Shown: positions 1 to 10,400 of the stretch, piece after piece | How positions within the stretch are numbered: position 1 is the first letter of the stretch | Layout of the letters: every line of letters starts with the position of its first letter | Origin: Hirundichthys speculiger | Taxonomy: Eukaryota; Chordata; Actinopteri; Beloniformes; Exocoetidae | DNA: 64,000 nt | Direction: 5' to 3' | Assembly (NCBI GenBank): GCA_018398805.1 | Contig: JAGFBZ010001279.1 | Coordinates: 434,001 to 498,000 of the forward strand | Translations under genes and position numbers: made by a program | The notes under the pieces: model-generated | Database searches by the model: none | What the model saw: only the letters and a program-made list of their open reading frames with translations | Told to the model about the DNA's origin: nothing

Positions 1-707
1 GCAAACAGTTGCACCAATTGGCGGTGGTTGAGCTGGATTGAGATTTAAATGGTGAGAGAGCAGCGAGTGTCTTATAAGTCTATTTTGACCACTAAAATTC
101 CAAATATTGTTCTTATGTCATTTACAGATCCTTGCAGATAAAAAAAAATCTAAAGTGATTTTAAGTTATTATTTAGCCACAGCTATTTTTTTTTCACTCC
201 TTCTTACAACATCAAAGTCGGCATATTGATAACTGTGTTTACGGTATGTTTTTCATGATTAGCTTCAGCTCGTATTGTGATTTTACGCAATAAGTTATTT
301 AGACACCGGCAATAGTTGTAAAGATGTCGCCCAAGAAGTGGTCGCACACAGCGTCTTTTAAATTTAAATATGCTGAGATTGCTGAGAAAAAAGGCGAGCA
401 ATTTTGGTGCAAAGACGATTAAAGTTGAGAGGAAGAGGGTGCAGGAGCTTCATTTAAATTTTGTCAAAGTCCCAGGGATGTGATTGAAGGGAGGGAGCGT
501 TTATTAGAGGAAATACAGTTATTATGAGTTCTTCTCTGTGTTTGAGAGCATGTTGGGTGTTTGGCTGTCAGCTAACTCAAAAACTCTCATCATATCACTT
601 GTTTTGACTAGTTTTCTACTGTGACGTCACAGACCCAAATAATCATAGAACTATCCTCCCTCTCCATTTTATTCCCACCCAAGTTCATCTCTTGCTGCTT
701 TGTCTGT
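1..707. other. f5 intron, no feature seen
   Basis: AT-rich sequence upstream of the C2-domain exons of the factor V-like gene. I found no stretch that reads as a C1-domain exon flanked by splice sites, so the preceding exon most likely lies before the window. Confidence 0.5.
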
Positions 708-1374
708 ACCTCAGAAGTGAGTAGTATGGGTCACTGCCTAGTATGGACCTCAGATTACTATGGAACTCAGAAGTGAGTAGTATGGATCACTGCCTAGTAT
801 GGACCTCAGAAGTGAGTAGTATGGATCGCTGGGTAGTATGGACCTCAGAAGTGAGTAGTATGGATCGCTGGCTAGTATGGACTTCTGAAGTGAGTAGTAT
901 GGATCGCTGGGTAGTATGGACCTCAGAAGTGAGTAGTATGGATTGCTGGCTAGTATAGACCTCAGAAGTGAGTAGTATGGATCGCTGGGTGCTGTGGACC
1001 TCAGAAGTGAGTAGTATGGATCACTGGCTAGTAATGACCTTAGAAGTGAGTAGTATGGATTGCTGGGTACTATGGACCTCAGCAGTGAGTTGTATGGTTC
1101 ACTGGCTAGTATGGACCTCAGAAGTGAGTAGTATGGATCGCTGGGTACTATGGACCTCAGAAGTGAGTAGTATGGATCGCTGGGTACTATGGACCTCAGA
1201 AGTGAGTAGTATGGATCGCTGGGTACTATGGACCTCAGAAGTGAGCAGTATGGATCGCTGGGTACTATGGACCTCAGCAGTGAGTTGTATGGTTCACTGG
1301 GTAGTATGGACCTCAGAAGTGAGTAGTATGGATCGCTGGGTACTATGGACCTCAGAAGTGAGTAGTATGGATCA
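708..1374. repeat. 39-bp minisatellite, about 17 copies
   Basis: The unit is about 39 bp and built on GTGAGTAGTATGGATCGCTG followed by GGTAGTATGGACCTCAGAA. Each unit contains the core GTAGTATGGA twice, 19-20 bp apart, so the 39-mer looks like a fused dimer of an older, shorter unit. Because 39 is a multiple of three, the + strand stays open over two long frames with a 13-residue period (SSMDRWV-WTSEV). That is a by-product of unit length, not evidence of a protein. The array lies in the intron before the first C2-domain exon of f5. Confidence 0.93.
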
Positions 1375-1499
1375 CAGGATAGAGGCTACAGTCCTCCTGC
1401 AGCAGTTGCAGGTTTGAATCCCACATTCTTTCTCTGCCCCACTTCCCTAAAGGTCACCAGAGCCACAGAATCTTTATTTCTTAAAAAAAAAAAAAAAAA
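1375..1499 (+). mobile_element. tRNA-derived SINE remnant with poly(A) tail
   Basis: Directly after the minisatellite is a stretch with a B-box-like GGTTTGAATCC near 1411 and an AGGCTACAGTCCTCCTGCAG segment. It matches the reverse strand of the SINE at 14521-14682. The remnant ends in an A-run at about 1483-1499. The tRNA head is incomplete. Confidence 0.55.
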
Positions 1500-2013
1500 G
1501 TAGTAATATGAAGCTGTAACACTGATTTTAAATAAGGCACACCTAGGAAAGGAGAGGGTGGTGCCCTCACCCCATCCCCCCTAATCTGGATGCTATGAAC
1601 AGAACTCAGAGCTGCTAAGACGAGTTTGAAAAGCAAGTTGCTGTCCTGCACCTTTGTGGGACTTGTCACAGAATGTGACATATTCCATTAAAACTTCAGC
1701 AAATTGTGTCATCTTATAATAAGATGATGTATCTCCATTATACAAATGAAAACTATATTTCCAGTCATTTCCATCTACTGCCACTATTTTTTGCACAACC
1801 ACTTGGCATGCTAATATGAATTATTATGGTAATGTGATGATGAGAGATCATCTTTGGTGATATATCCACTTGTACTGTCCAAACTCTCTCAAGACTAAGA
1901 ATATGAAATTTGCTGAAAACCACAGGTATTGGGCCGACATTTTATACATTATGCCCTTTTTTTTTTTTTTTTAAATTTCCTGTATATGTAACATTCCTAA
2001 TTTATGGCCTCAG
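1500..2013. other. f5 intron, no feature seen
   Basis: AT-rich intron with a T-run near 1952-1972. It ends in the acceptor AG at 2012-2013. Confidence 0.5.
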
Positions 2014-2165
2014 GATGCTCTGTGCCTCTGGGGATGGAGAGTGGACTTATAGAGGACCACCGCATCACAGCCAGCTCCATCGGCTCCAGCTGGTTTTCTG
2101 GACCTTGGAGACCCGCACTCGCTCGCCTCAACAAACAGGGCACTGTGAATGCATGGAGCGCTAAG
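2014..2165 (+). CDS. f5: f5 C2-domain exon a
   Basis: The acceptor CAG ends at 2013 and the donor GT is at 2166. The exon starts with two bases completing a split Gly codon, then [10 protein letters not shown], and ends on a codon boundary after VNAWSAK. Confidence 0.85.
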
Positions 2166-2782
2166 GTAGCAGTTCTAAAACCACCCATGTGGCCTATAAA
2201 GATGTGGCCAAAAAGCATTCAAATTGGCTTTTGTATCACAAGAACTGACTCACCCCCACAGCCAGCAAAACCCTTGCAATCATGTGAATTAAATTCATCA
2301 TATGTCTCCACACCATGATTTTTTTTTTTTTTTTTTCAGAACAATGACATCTACCAGTGGCTTCAGGTGGAGCTGCCCCAGGTGAAGAAGATCACAGGTA
2401 TCATAACGCAGGGAGCCAAGTCTCTAGGGAGGGAGATGTACGTCATCACCTACGTTCTGCAGTACAGTGACAACGGGATTCACTGGACCCACTACACGGA
2501 TGACGAAGACCAACCCATCAAGGTAAACTACGTCAAAATCTCTCGAGACTTATAACTCTGTGAACTGGGTCTCTGGAGTTTTTCTACGGAGGTACACTCA
2601 GAATGACGTCTTTCTCTCTCTCTCATCAAATGCAGATGTTCTTTGGAAACACAAACAACAACGACCACGTGAAGAACTACATCTATCCTCCAATCTTCTC
2701 CCGCTTCATCCGAATCCTCCCCCAAACATGGATGGGCGGCATCACCTTGAGGATAGAGCTACTGGGCTGTGACTTTGAGTGA
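2014..2782 (+). CDS. f5: coagulation factor V-like, C2 domain (3' end of gene)
   Basis: Three exons (2014-2165, 2340-2522, 2636-2782) encode one complete F5/8-type C (discoidin) domain of about 160 residues and the stop codon. In the family, factor V is a plasma cofactor that, when activated, joins factor Xa on phosphatidylserine membranes to form prothrombinase; C2 is a membrane-binding domain. Seen here: the domain opens with CSVPLGME and closes with LLGCDFE-stop, giving the paired end cysteines. SSWFSGPW sits where factor V has its membrane-inserting aromatic spike. [23 protein letters not shown] and [15 protein letters not shown] follow in order. These last motifs and the ending fit factor V better than factor VIII, MFGE8 or EDIL3, the main alternatives. 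All three exons join in frame with GT/AG borders. Earlier exons (A domains, B region, C1) are not in the window. Confidence 0.85.
2340..2522 (+). CDS. f5: f5 C2-domain exon b
   Basis: A long pyrimidine tract and CAG precede the exon; the donor GTAAAC follows. It is 183 bases, phase 0 at both ends, and reads [17 protein letters not shown] through to DDEDQPIK. Confidence 0.86.
2636..2782 (+). CDS. f5: f5 terminal coding exon
   Basis: The exon follows TGCAG and starts at MFFGNTNNN. It runs to GCDFE and a TGA at 2780-2782. The final cysteine pairs with the first cysteine of the domain in this family. Confidence 0.86.
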   Translation: MFFGNTNNNDHVKNYIYPPIFSRFIRILPQTWMGGITLRIELLGCDFE

Positions 2783-3270
2783 CAAATAATTAATCATTGT
2801 AATACTTTATATTACTATAATAATTATACTGACTATAATGACAGATAAAGTCATGCACATATCCATGACACCCATGAAATACACTTAGAGTGTAGGTCCA
2901 GATATAAGCACATCCACCCTCACATATACAGAGTATAAAGTATATTACATACAAAAACTCATCATACTTAAAAATTTTATATCCTATTTTTGTCAAATCT
3001 GAACCAACAAGTATGATGGTCACACACAGTAGGATTTCTCTTTCTATTATTATTTCCCATTTCAAGAATAAAAAGTCATATTGTTGAGAGTAAAATCAAA
3101 ATGTTGAGAATAAAATGCCAAAATGTGTCCTTCCAGGGAATTAAAAGTACATTTATGAAGTCATTAACTGTCCCTCAACTGATGTGTTTTAAAACCTGTT
3201 CAGGACATGACACCTGTCATTTTTATTGTTAATCTTCACATTGCCAAATTCATTCAACTAAATAAAGACA
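2783..3270 (+). other. f5: f5 3' UTR with candidate poly(A) signals
   Basis: AT-rich sequence after the f5 stop. AATAAA hexamers occur at 3067-3072 and 3261-3266. I cannot tell which is used, and another lies near 3973. Confidence 0.4.
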
Positions 3271-5152
3271 GGGTAAGTGATTCTATATGATTCGGCATGG
3301 AACACTTATTGTCACAGTTTATTTTATTTTATCTTTATTTTATAAGGGAGAGAATCACATTGAGATTTAAAATCTCTTTTTCAAGTGAGCTCGTTGCTCA
3401 GGGTTTTGTCAGGGAGCCCTGATGGGAGGGAAAGATTACGTATCTGTGTTATACTGATGTTTTCTTCAATTATCAACAGATATGACCGCAGCTAGAAATG
3501 GCTTACTCTACCTTTAATTTTGATTTTATTTGAACTCATCTAATTTTGACAACTTTCTTCTCAAAAGTTCAACTTGTTTTCAAGATACTGACTTCATTTC
3601 AAAAATTCAACTCCATTCTCAACAACTTGATGCCATTCTCAAAATTTTAGATTTTTTTTTCTCAAAAATTTGACTTTATTCTTAACATTTAGGAAAAAAG
3701 GAAATAAATTACCTCACATTATTTTTTTTCATACTGCATCATAGACTTCCATGTCACTCTCAAAGTGAGATGGGAAAACATGTTTTTAACTTTTTTTTTA
3801 ATGGAAAGTTGTTTGTTTTTTAAATCCAGTTACAGTTTCTGTTCAATGACATGCAACACGTACACAGAATATTTACCTCTTTGTCAAGTAGCATTTCTAA
3901 GATCATGAATGCCATCAGAAATGAAAACTTAATTGTTGTAAATATGTAAGTAGAGATGATGTAATTTATTTTTAATAAATATGATTTCCATTCCTTGGAC
4001 CCCGTGTGAGGCTCGCTGATATATCATGACAGAGCTGAATGGATTCTGTCTGAAAATAGAAAGCTTTAGGCATCCCAGGCATAAATCAGAAAACTATCTC
4101 TTCTCACGGTGTCTCGAAGGCGTCACTTTTAGCGCCTCTGCTGAGGCCAGTCCTGTCGTCCTGCGACACCTAAGGGCCCCCAGATTTGGCAGTCACGTGC
4201 AGCTGCAAACGCGTCTTATGTTTATCCATTTGCTGATCTTGTTGAAGTGGGCTCTGGAGGTGTGAAATTCTCAGCGGGGCTTCGCCGCCTGCTACCGATC
4301 TGAGGAGGTAAATTAACACATGGATAGCTTTACTTGACAACTGACTGCCTGGAGTTTTAGGGTTATTGATGAGAACCAGCTGCTCATCTCTGAGAAATCC
4401 CATTGTGGACATAATCATTTAAAAAAAAAAATCCTGTGACACTGGTTACACAAATATGAAACCATTAAAATGTTCAACAGTACGCTTTGGGAAAACTTCA
4501 GGGTGTAGGTTACATTTGTTTTCTGCAGTATCACCAAGTCTTCATCAGTGCATAATAGTGTCATGGTTGACTCATGCAACCCTAACATCTTCTGCAGAGG
4601 AGGTCTGACCTTTCGTGTCCAAAAAATGTAATCGAGTTCATTTTTGAAGTTCTCCATGCATGGTTCAGTCACTGAAGACCCTGTCACGTATGTGTTGTGG
4701 CTAAATGGATGTGTGTTGAGATTTACTTGATTCAGGAAGAGCATCAGTAAGATAAGCACAAGGAGACTTGTTGTATTGCATCACTCTCCCAAGTCTGAAG
4801 GCTGCTCAGTTTGGTCTGCTGCTAAGCAAATTATGAGATTGTGTGGAAGAATTAAAGAAAAACAAAAGAAATCACCTACAGGGACGAACAGACAAAGTCA
4901 CTGACTTTTCCACTCCTCTCTGTGGCAACTCGTATGTGGGAAAGACAAAAAGTGCACCTCATTCTAGCTTTGTTGAAAAATTAAGCACTTTATATTAAAT
5001 ATTTCATTCAGAAGAAAAGTAAGTTCTTCATGTTCACTGTGGCTCACTGCTTAGGTTGGGAATTGAAGATTTGATGCATTCCATTGGTTTAGATAGTTTT
5101 ATTACTTCTCTCTCCTCCATTTATTACTACTTATTACTTTATTACTTTTATT
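3271..5152. other. intergenic, no gene seen
   Basis: AT-rich sequence between f5 and the LINE fragment. Open frames are short and carry no recognisable motif. Confidence 0.5.
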
Positions 5153-5381
5153 ACCTTGAGTTTTTCCTTGCCACCGTTTGGCTTAAAGGTTTTTTTTTTT
5201 CCCACCCAGGAGTTTTTTTATTACTTGCCATTTTTCTTTGAGTAGGATTTAATAATATCATTTTAGTTAATGACATTTGCTCAGGAGTCATGCTCTGGGT
5301 CCCTGTAAAGCACCCAGAGACAACTTGCACTGTAATAGACACCATACAAATAAAATTGAATTGAAAAACTGAATTGAATTG
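5153..5381 (+). mobile_element. LINE 3' end, 5'-truncated (same family as 17165-19870)
   Basis: The stretch GTTTTTCCTTGCCACC, TTTGGCTTAAAGG, GTTAATGACATTTGCT and GAGACAACTTGCA(C/T)TGTAATAG matches the end of the LINE copy at 37190-38093 and, reversed, the tail of the copy at 17165-19870. It ends in a short ATTGAATTG-type repeat, the usual tail of this LINE group. Confidence 0.8.
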
Positions 5382-6172
5382 AGACTGAAGAAGCTGTTTG
5401 GTGGGTGGGTGTGGTTTCTGGAAATGCTGAGTGCTTTCCTGGCTGGGAGTGAATCACAGATGTCCGTGTACGGATGATGTTTACGGCTGTATTCACTATG
5501 TGCTGCAGGGTTTTCCTGGTGGAGCTGGTACAGCTTTGAATGATGATGGACAGATAACCTGTTCAGGATGTAGTCTGGAATGCTCCATATGTTCAGCTAC
5601 TATTCATAGTAGCTATATAATTCAAAGCTCTGACTCCTTCAGCTTAGTTCTTCATGAGTTGTCATGTCAACTATTTCCAGCCTCCCAGCCTAATCCCATG
5701 CAACCGACCCCAGTCCACCAGCAGATGTCACTCACAGCTCATTTTGGCTGATAGTCAGCTTTAGACAAAACATCCTCCTCTTGTCTCTTGGACTTCCACT
5801 TGATAAGAGCCTGGGAGATCTTGAAGATCATATGAGACTAAACAAGCTGTCTTGTCTGAGTACGGAATGGTTTCAGCCTTCTGTTAAGTATAACTAAAAA
5901 TTTAACCTCCACGTTTGGTGCAGAGAGAGCTTGGATGGGCTCCACCAGTGACACTGAATAGGAAGAAGCAGATATAGCTGATGGATGGAATATTGTGCCT
6001 TTCACAGCAATCAGCAGGGGGAACTGAGTAGGAACTCTTGACTCATTGTAGGAAAATTACACAACAGTGATTTTTTTCTAAAACATCATAATATATATAA
6101 TGAACTGTGCACTGGATGAATTATTATCCATTTTCTATGGCATCAGCCATCGAAAAGCCCGTATTGGTTAAC
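5382..6172. other. intergenic, no gene seen
   Basis: No repeat hallmark or recognisable coding stretch found. Confidence 0.4.
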
Positions 6173-6180
6173 ATCTAGAT

Positions 6181-6563
6181 CAGCCATTCCCAAACTTCAG
6201 AATACCAAGGCCCAATTTGAAATGTTAAAAATCTCCGCGGCCCACCCAAACCTTTAATTCATAACTGTGATCAACATTCAGGACTAGAAGCTGTGTTCTG
6301 ACATTAATGTAAGGGGTCAACAAATAAGGAGACACTCGTCATATTAAGTTAGGATGATGGTAGAATAACATTTAACTGGTTTATTTTGTTACTTCTTAAC
6401 ATTTTTAAATCATGTCGTTAATATTTTACTCTAATTAAAAACATATTTAAAAAAGATAGAGGATTTAAAACATATTTGTTTAATTTTAATGACCTCTCAC
6501 GGCCCACCTGCAGTGCCAACACGGCCCACCAGGGGGCCGCGGCCCACACTTTGGGAATCACTG
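6181..6563. mobile_element. hAT-type MITE with exact 8-bp target duplication
   Basis: The element is 383 bp. Its ends are CAGCCATTCCCAAA on the left and TTTGGGAATCACTG on the right, inverted copies with two mismatches. It is flanked on both sides by ATCTAGAT (6173-6180 and 6564-6571). An 8-bp duplication with CAG...CTG ends is diagnostic of hAT elements. There is no transposase inside, so it is non-autonomous. Its subterminal GGCCCACC repeats resemble vertebrate Charlie-type hAT ends. Confidence 0.9.
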
Positions 6564-6571
6564 ATCTAGAT

Positions 6572-7249
6572 AATATTTGAACCACAAAATAATCAGAACA
6601 AAATGATCTTATTGTCCCATACAGATGTCTGCAATGATATAATTCCAGTCTATATTGGTTAAAGGCAGGTCTCTGCCTTTCAAGTGTGTATCTTAAAGAA
6701 ACTCTAAAATAAAAATGAAGTCATTCCAACTTTTTTTTACTCTACTTTAACTCTTTATGTTTGTGGTGTCTTGGGACTTCCCAGGCAGACAAACAGATAC
6801 ATTCAACATGCAAACGGAATGATTTAATTAGTAATAAAATACAATGAATTCGGAAGCAATGGATAGATATAAAAAATATTCAATTTTGGGGGGAAATACT
6901 GCTCAAATACTCGGGAGAAATTGTTCTTTCAAGCATTTTATTACCGCTTTTTTCCTTTCATGAGCCATGAGTGTGGAGTCCAGAGTGTGATGCTGCTTCT
7001 CGTCTGTCTGTGTCATTGATCTGCCCAGTGATACAGCAGGAACATCAGCTGCATCACGGATATAAATATCTCTGTATTACTCCGCTGCCTGGCAGGACAC
7101 ACGGAAGTTGTTTACAAACATAGGCTTTTTTTTTTTTTTTTTTTTTTAATGAAGGACTCATCGGGGAGGCGGCAGGAGATTTGAGGGGTAACCTCAGCCG
7201 GGATTGACATGCACACACACACGCACACACCCTCCCTTCGCCTGTCACC
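6572..7249. other. intergenic upstream of rgcc
   Basis: AT-rich sequence with a T-run (7125-7147) and a short CA repeat (7209-7230) just upstream of rgcc. No gene seen. Confidence 0.4.
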
Positions 7250-7405
7250 GCCCCCACCGAGGAGGACTCATTTAAAGAGCGCCAGTCCGCGGTCTGAAGG
7301 GTTAGTTCAAGACCTTTGCAGACACACAAACGGACTGGGACATTAATTTCACATAAGAGACTTTTGAGGACGGTACTGGATACTTTCTGACCCGGCAACG
7401 GCATC
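7250..7405 (+). promoter_or_regulatory. rgcc: candidate rgcc promoter and 5' UTR
   Basis: Composition turns GC-rich here. A TATA-like TTTAAAG lies at 7271-7277, about 130 bp before the ATG. The start site cannot be fixed from sequence alone. Confidence 0.3.
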
Positions 7406-7433
7406 ATGAAGTCCCCGAAGCTGAAAACCCGAG
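7406..7433 (+). CDS. rgcc: rgcc exon 1 (coding part)
   Basis: The ATG at 7406 is followed by KSPKLKTR and one base of a split Ala codon. The donor is GTACTT at 7434. No earlier in-frame ATG is needed for the conserved part. Confidence 0.8.
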
Positions 7434-10400
7434 GTACTTTTAAAAATGCTTTTCAGTCACCTGTTAAAAGTAATTGGTCTTCAGCTGTCACTGGTTTTTG
7501 AAAGTCCAATTGAACTATATCTCTAAAGTACCCGCGGTCTCGCTTATCTCCGCGCGCGCCTTAATTATTTCTCTTCGCAGCGAAGTTCGTGGACGAACAG
7601 GACCTGAGCGACGTGCTGGGCGAGTTCGACGCGGTGATCGAAGACTTCACGTCGCCGGTGGAGAAGCGGCACTTCCGATACGACGAGCACCTGAAGACCG
7701 TGAAGAGGAGGAGCAGCGCGAGCGTCAGCGACAGCGGCATCAGCGACACGGAGAGTGAGTGTCCGCTGTCAGCCCGTCAAGTTTATCTGCTTAGCGCCTC
7801 CAAATGTGACGTCAGAGACGCCCTCGAGGCTTCTTCTTCGTTTATCCTCTGACATCTTTGAAGCAACCTGTTGCTTGATTTTAAGTCATCAACCAGAATC
7901 TTTGTTGTAGATCACTCAGCAGGGCCGTTTCTTACTATATACAGACTATGGAGATGCACCTGTACAGGCCAGGTGCCCTCCAAGCTACAATATTAGTCAG
8001 TTTACACACCACAGTGGACATCAAGGCAGACAGATCTGAAAAAGTAGAGCCAGGAGAGAACATGAGAAATTAAGGAAGAGACCAAACATGAAAAAACTAT
8101 CAGGCAACCTGCTCAGCTAGAAGTTGCAAAAATTCCATTGTGCAAAATAAATTAAATTGCATCTCAGTTATGCACCATTTGTATTTTTTTTTCTAAAAAT
8201 TCCATTATGATATGTCTTTTTCTCAAATGTGCTGGCCCTGTTCGCCTGTTCTGAGATGACAAACTGTTGCGCGTTCAGCTCTTAATCAGCGTCCAGACGC
8301 TGCAGTGTCAGACTGTGCCACCGCTGCATATTTTGGCGCGTCTTCCCTGGATCTGCTGTCATATATTAGTAAATCACTCTCACCGTATAGTGTTAAAGGA
8401 AGGTTTGAGGTTCCCCCCCCCCAGCTGCAGATCTGGCTCCAGGCAGTCAGATGGGACAGCTTGACATGCTGACACACAGAAAAAAAATATCCCGTGGGCC
8501 CACATATGCAAAGATGATTTCCCCACACAGATGTAAGTGGGCCGGGGCTTCCTGGGGAAGGCATGAAAGAATCTTTAAGCTTTTGCAATTTTTCGATTAA
8601 AAAAAAAAAAAAAAGGTCTGCAGAATCATTTAAGAGCAGACGAGAGTGCAGACTTAACTCCAGAACATTTCATCAAGCGTTCAAAATACCTTTTTTTTTC
8701 TTCTCTTTTCTCTGGTTGTTGCATAATCACTGGAATTCCAGTGGTTTTTGTAAGGGATCATTAGTGTTTACCAAACAGTGGTGGTACGTCCGTGATTAAG
8801 AAACTCAGGGAGGGTGTCTGAATCTGTGTGTGTGTCGCTGATGAGCTTGTTGGTTTGCACAAGGGACCGGATTCCTGGTCGGGCTGTGTCCTCTCCATGG
8901 AAGTTTTAATGAAGAGAGACCCGTCCCGCGCAGGGATGAGCTATTGTCTTGGAGCCTGATGGATGGATGGGCTGACGAAGGGGGTAGATAGATGACAAAA
9001 AAAACCAACCCCCTGGAGCGCCAGTGTGTCAGAGAAGGAGAAGTGGAGGAAGCCACACAAGTGACGGAGATGAATGTGGAGGAAGCTGGAGGGCTCCAGT
9101 CAAACTCTGATGCCAAGCCCCCCCCTGTGTGTGTGTGTGGCGCCTCATTTCTCACGCTGTGTGTTCAGGGATGAGCGATGGGAGGAGGGCAGGTCAGAGA
9201 GAGGGGAAGAAGTAGGTGCTTGACATCTGAGATGATGTTAAGTTCGCCGGGAGTTCTGCAGAGAAAGGCTTTGAGTGCTTCTTCTCGTCACATTCACTTA
9301 TATGGCCGTTGCTCAGATATCACTCCCAGGGAGGTGTCAGGGCTGATTAGGAATGTGAACCACATGAGAATCTGTCAGTGAATGAATGTCTCTTATCTAG
9401 GGATGCACATTTTGGATTTTTTTTATGACCGTTAACTGACGCTCTTTAACGATTAATAACCGTTAACCGATAAGTCCGGGAGGGTTTGGCTGCCGCGATG
9501 TTGTGAGCGTTGTCGTGGACGCATGCGGACACTTCCCCGTGTATACTCTCGTGGCAATGTGTCGCCGTCACTTTTGATTTATACTAGCGCGGTCTCCGCA
9601 ATGTGTTTCCACGCCACAACGCAAGAGCGACAATCACGAACTATCTAAACTTACTAAACTTATCTGTTGCGTTTTTCCACTTCCTCACCGTCTCGGCCGT
9701 ATCTAGACCCACATTCATCGCAATCTCCCTCCATGAATTACTAGAATATGTGCTGTCTTTGTAGTGTGGAGAACCAGAATCGTACAGATGTGGGTACTTT
9801 TCTACGCAGATGTAGAATTGACCAATCAGAGGCCTGTTGCACCTGTCGACACGCCCCCATGAGTGGATTAAAAACAAAATGGACCGTTAGTAATAATCAG
9901 TTAGAGTTATTGTTATGGGTTAACGGTTAAACGGTTAACCCACGTTAACCAGGTGCATCCCTACTCTTATCAGAGGAACTGGATGTGCGATCACGTTAAC
10001 TCTGGTCTGACAAGATCAAGGTGGCCAGAACTGACTTTGCTGAAAGCTTGTGACCGTTTTCTGCTAATGTGTTTGCACACCTCAGCGTGAAAATACTTGC
10101 CACGTGCGCGTGCTGCATGCGCATGACCGACCATAGAGGAAGGGTGTCATTAGAGGAGAATGCAGCGGTTACACGCCGAAGCTCCTCCGCTGACACAGAT
10201 CGGCGTCGGCGTGACAGAAGAGTCAGTGATCGCTGCAGCTAATTTGTCTGTGCTTGATTCTGTTTTGTCTTTCCTGACAGGTGGTGATTCCCTCAACAGG
10301 AAACAGCTTCAGCTTCAGCGACGAGAGGCTGAACTCCCCCACCAGGCTCTCCCCCGCCACCAGCTCCCCTCCTCTGATGTCACCAAAACGTGAGCTCATC

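Noticed and set aside
743..1417. Long open + frames with a 13-residue repeat (SSMDRWVVWTSEV)
   Set aside because: Explained by the 39-bp tandem repeat, whose length is divisible by three. It lies in an intron and no signal peptide or flanking exon supports a gene.
7920..8240. hAT element in rgcc intron 2 (ends CAGGGCC / GGCCCTG)
   Set aside because: The inverted ends are only 7 bp long and the flanks TCACTCAG and TTCGCCTG do not match, so it is not firm enough to call as an element.
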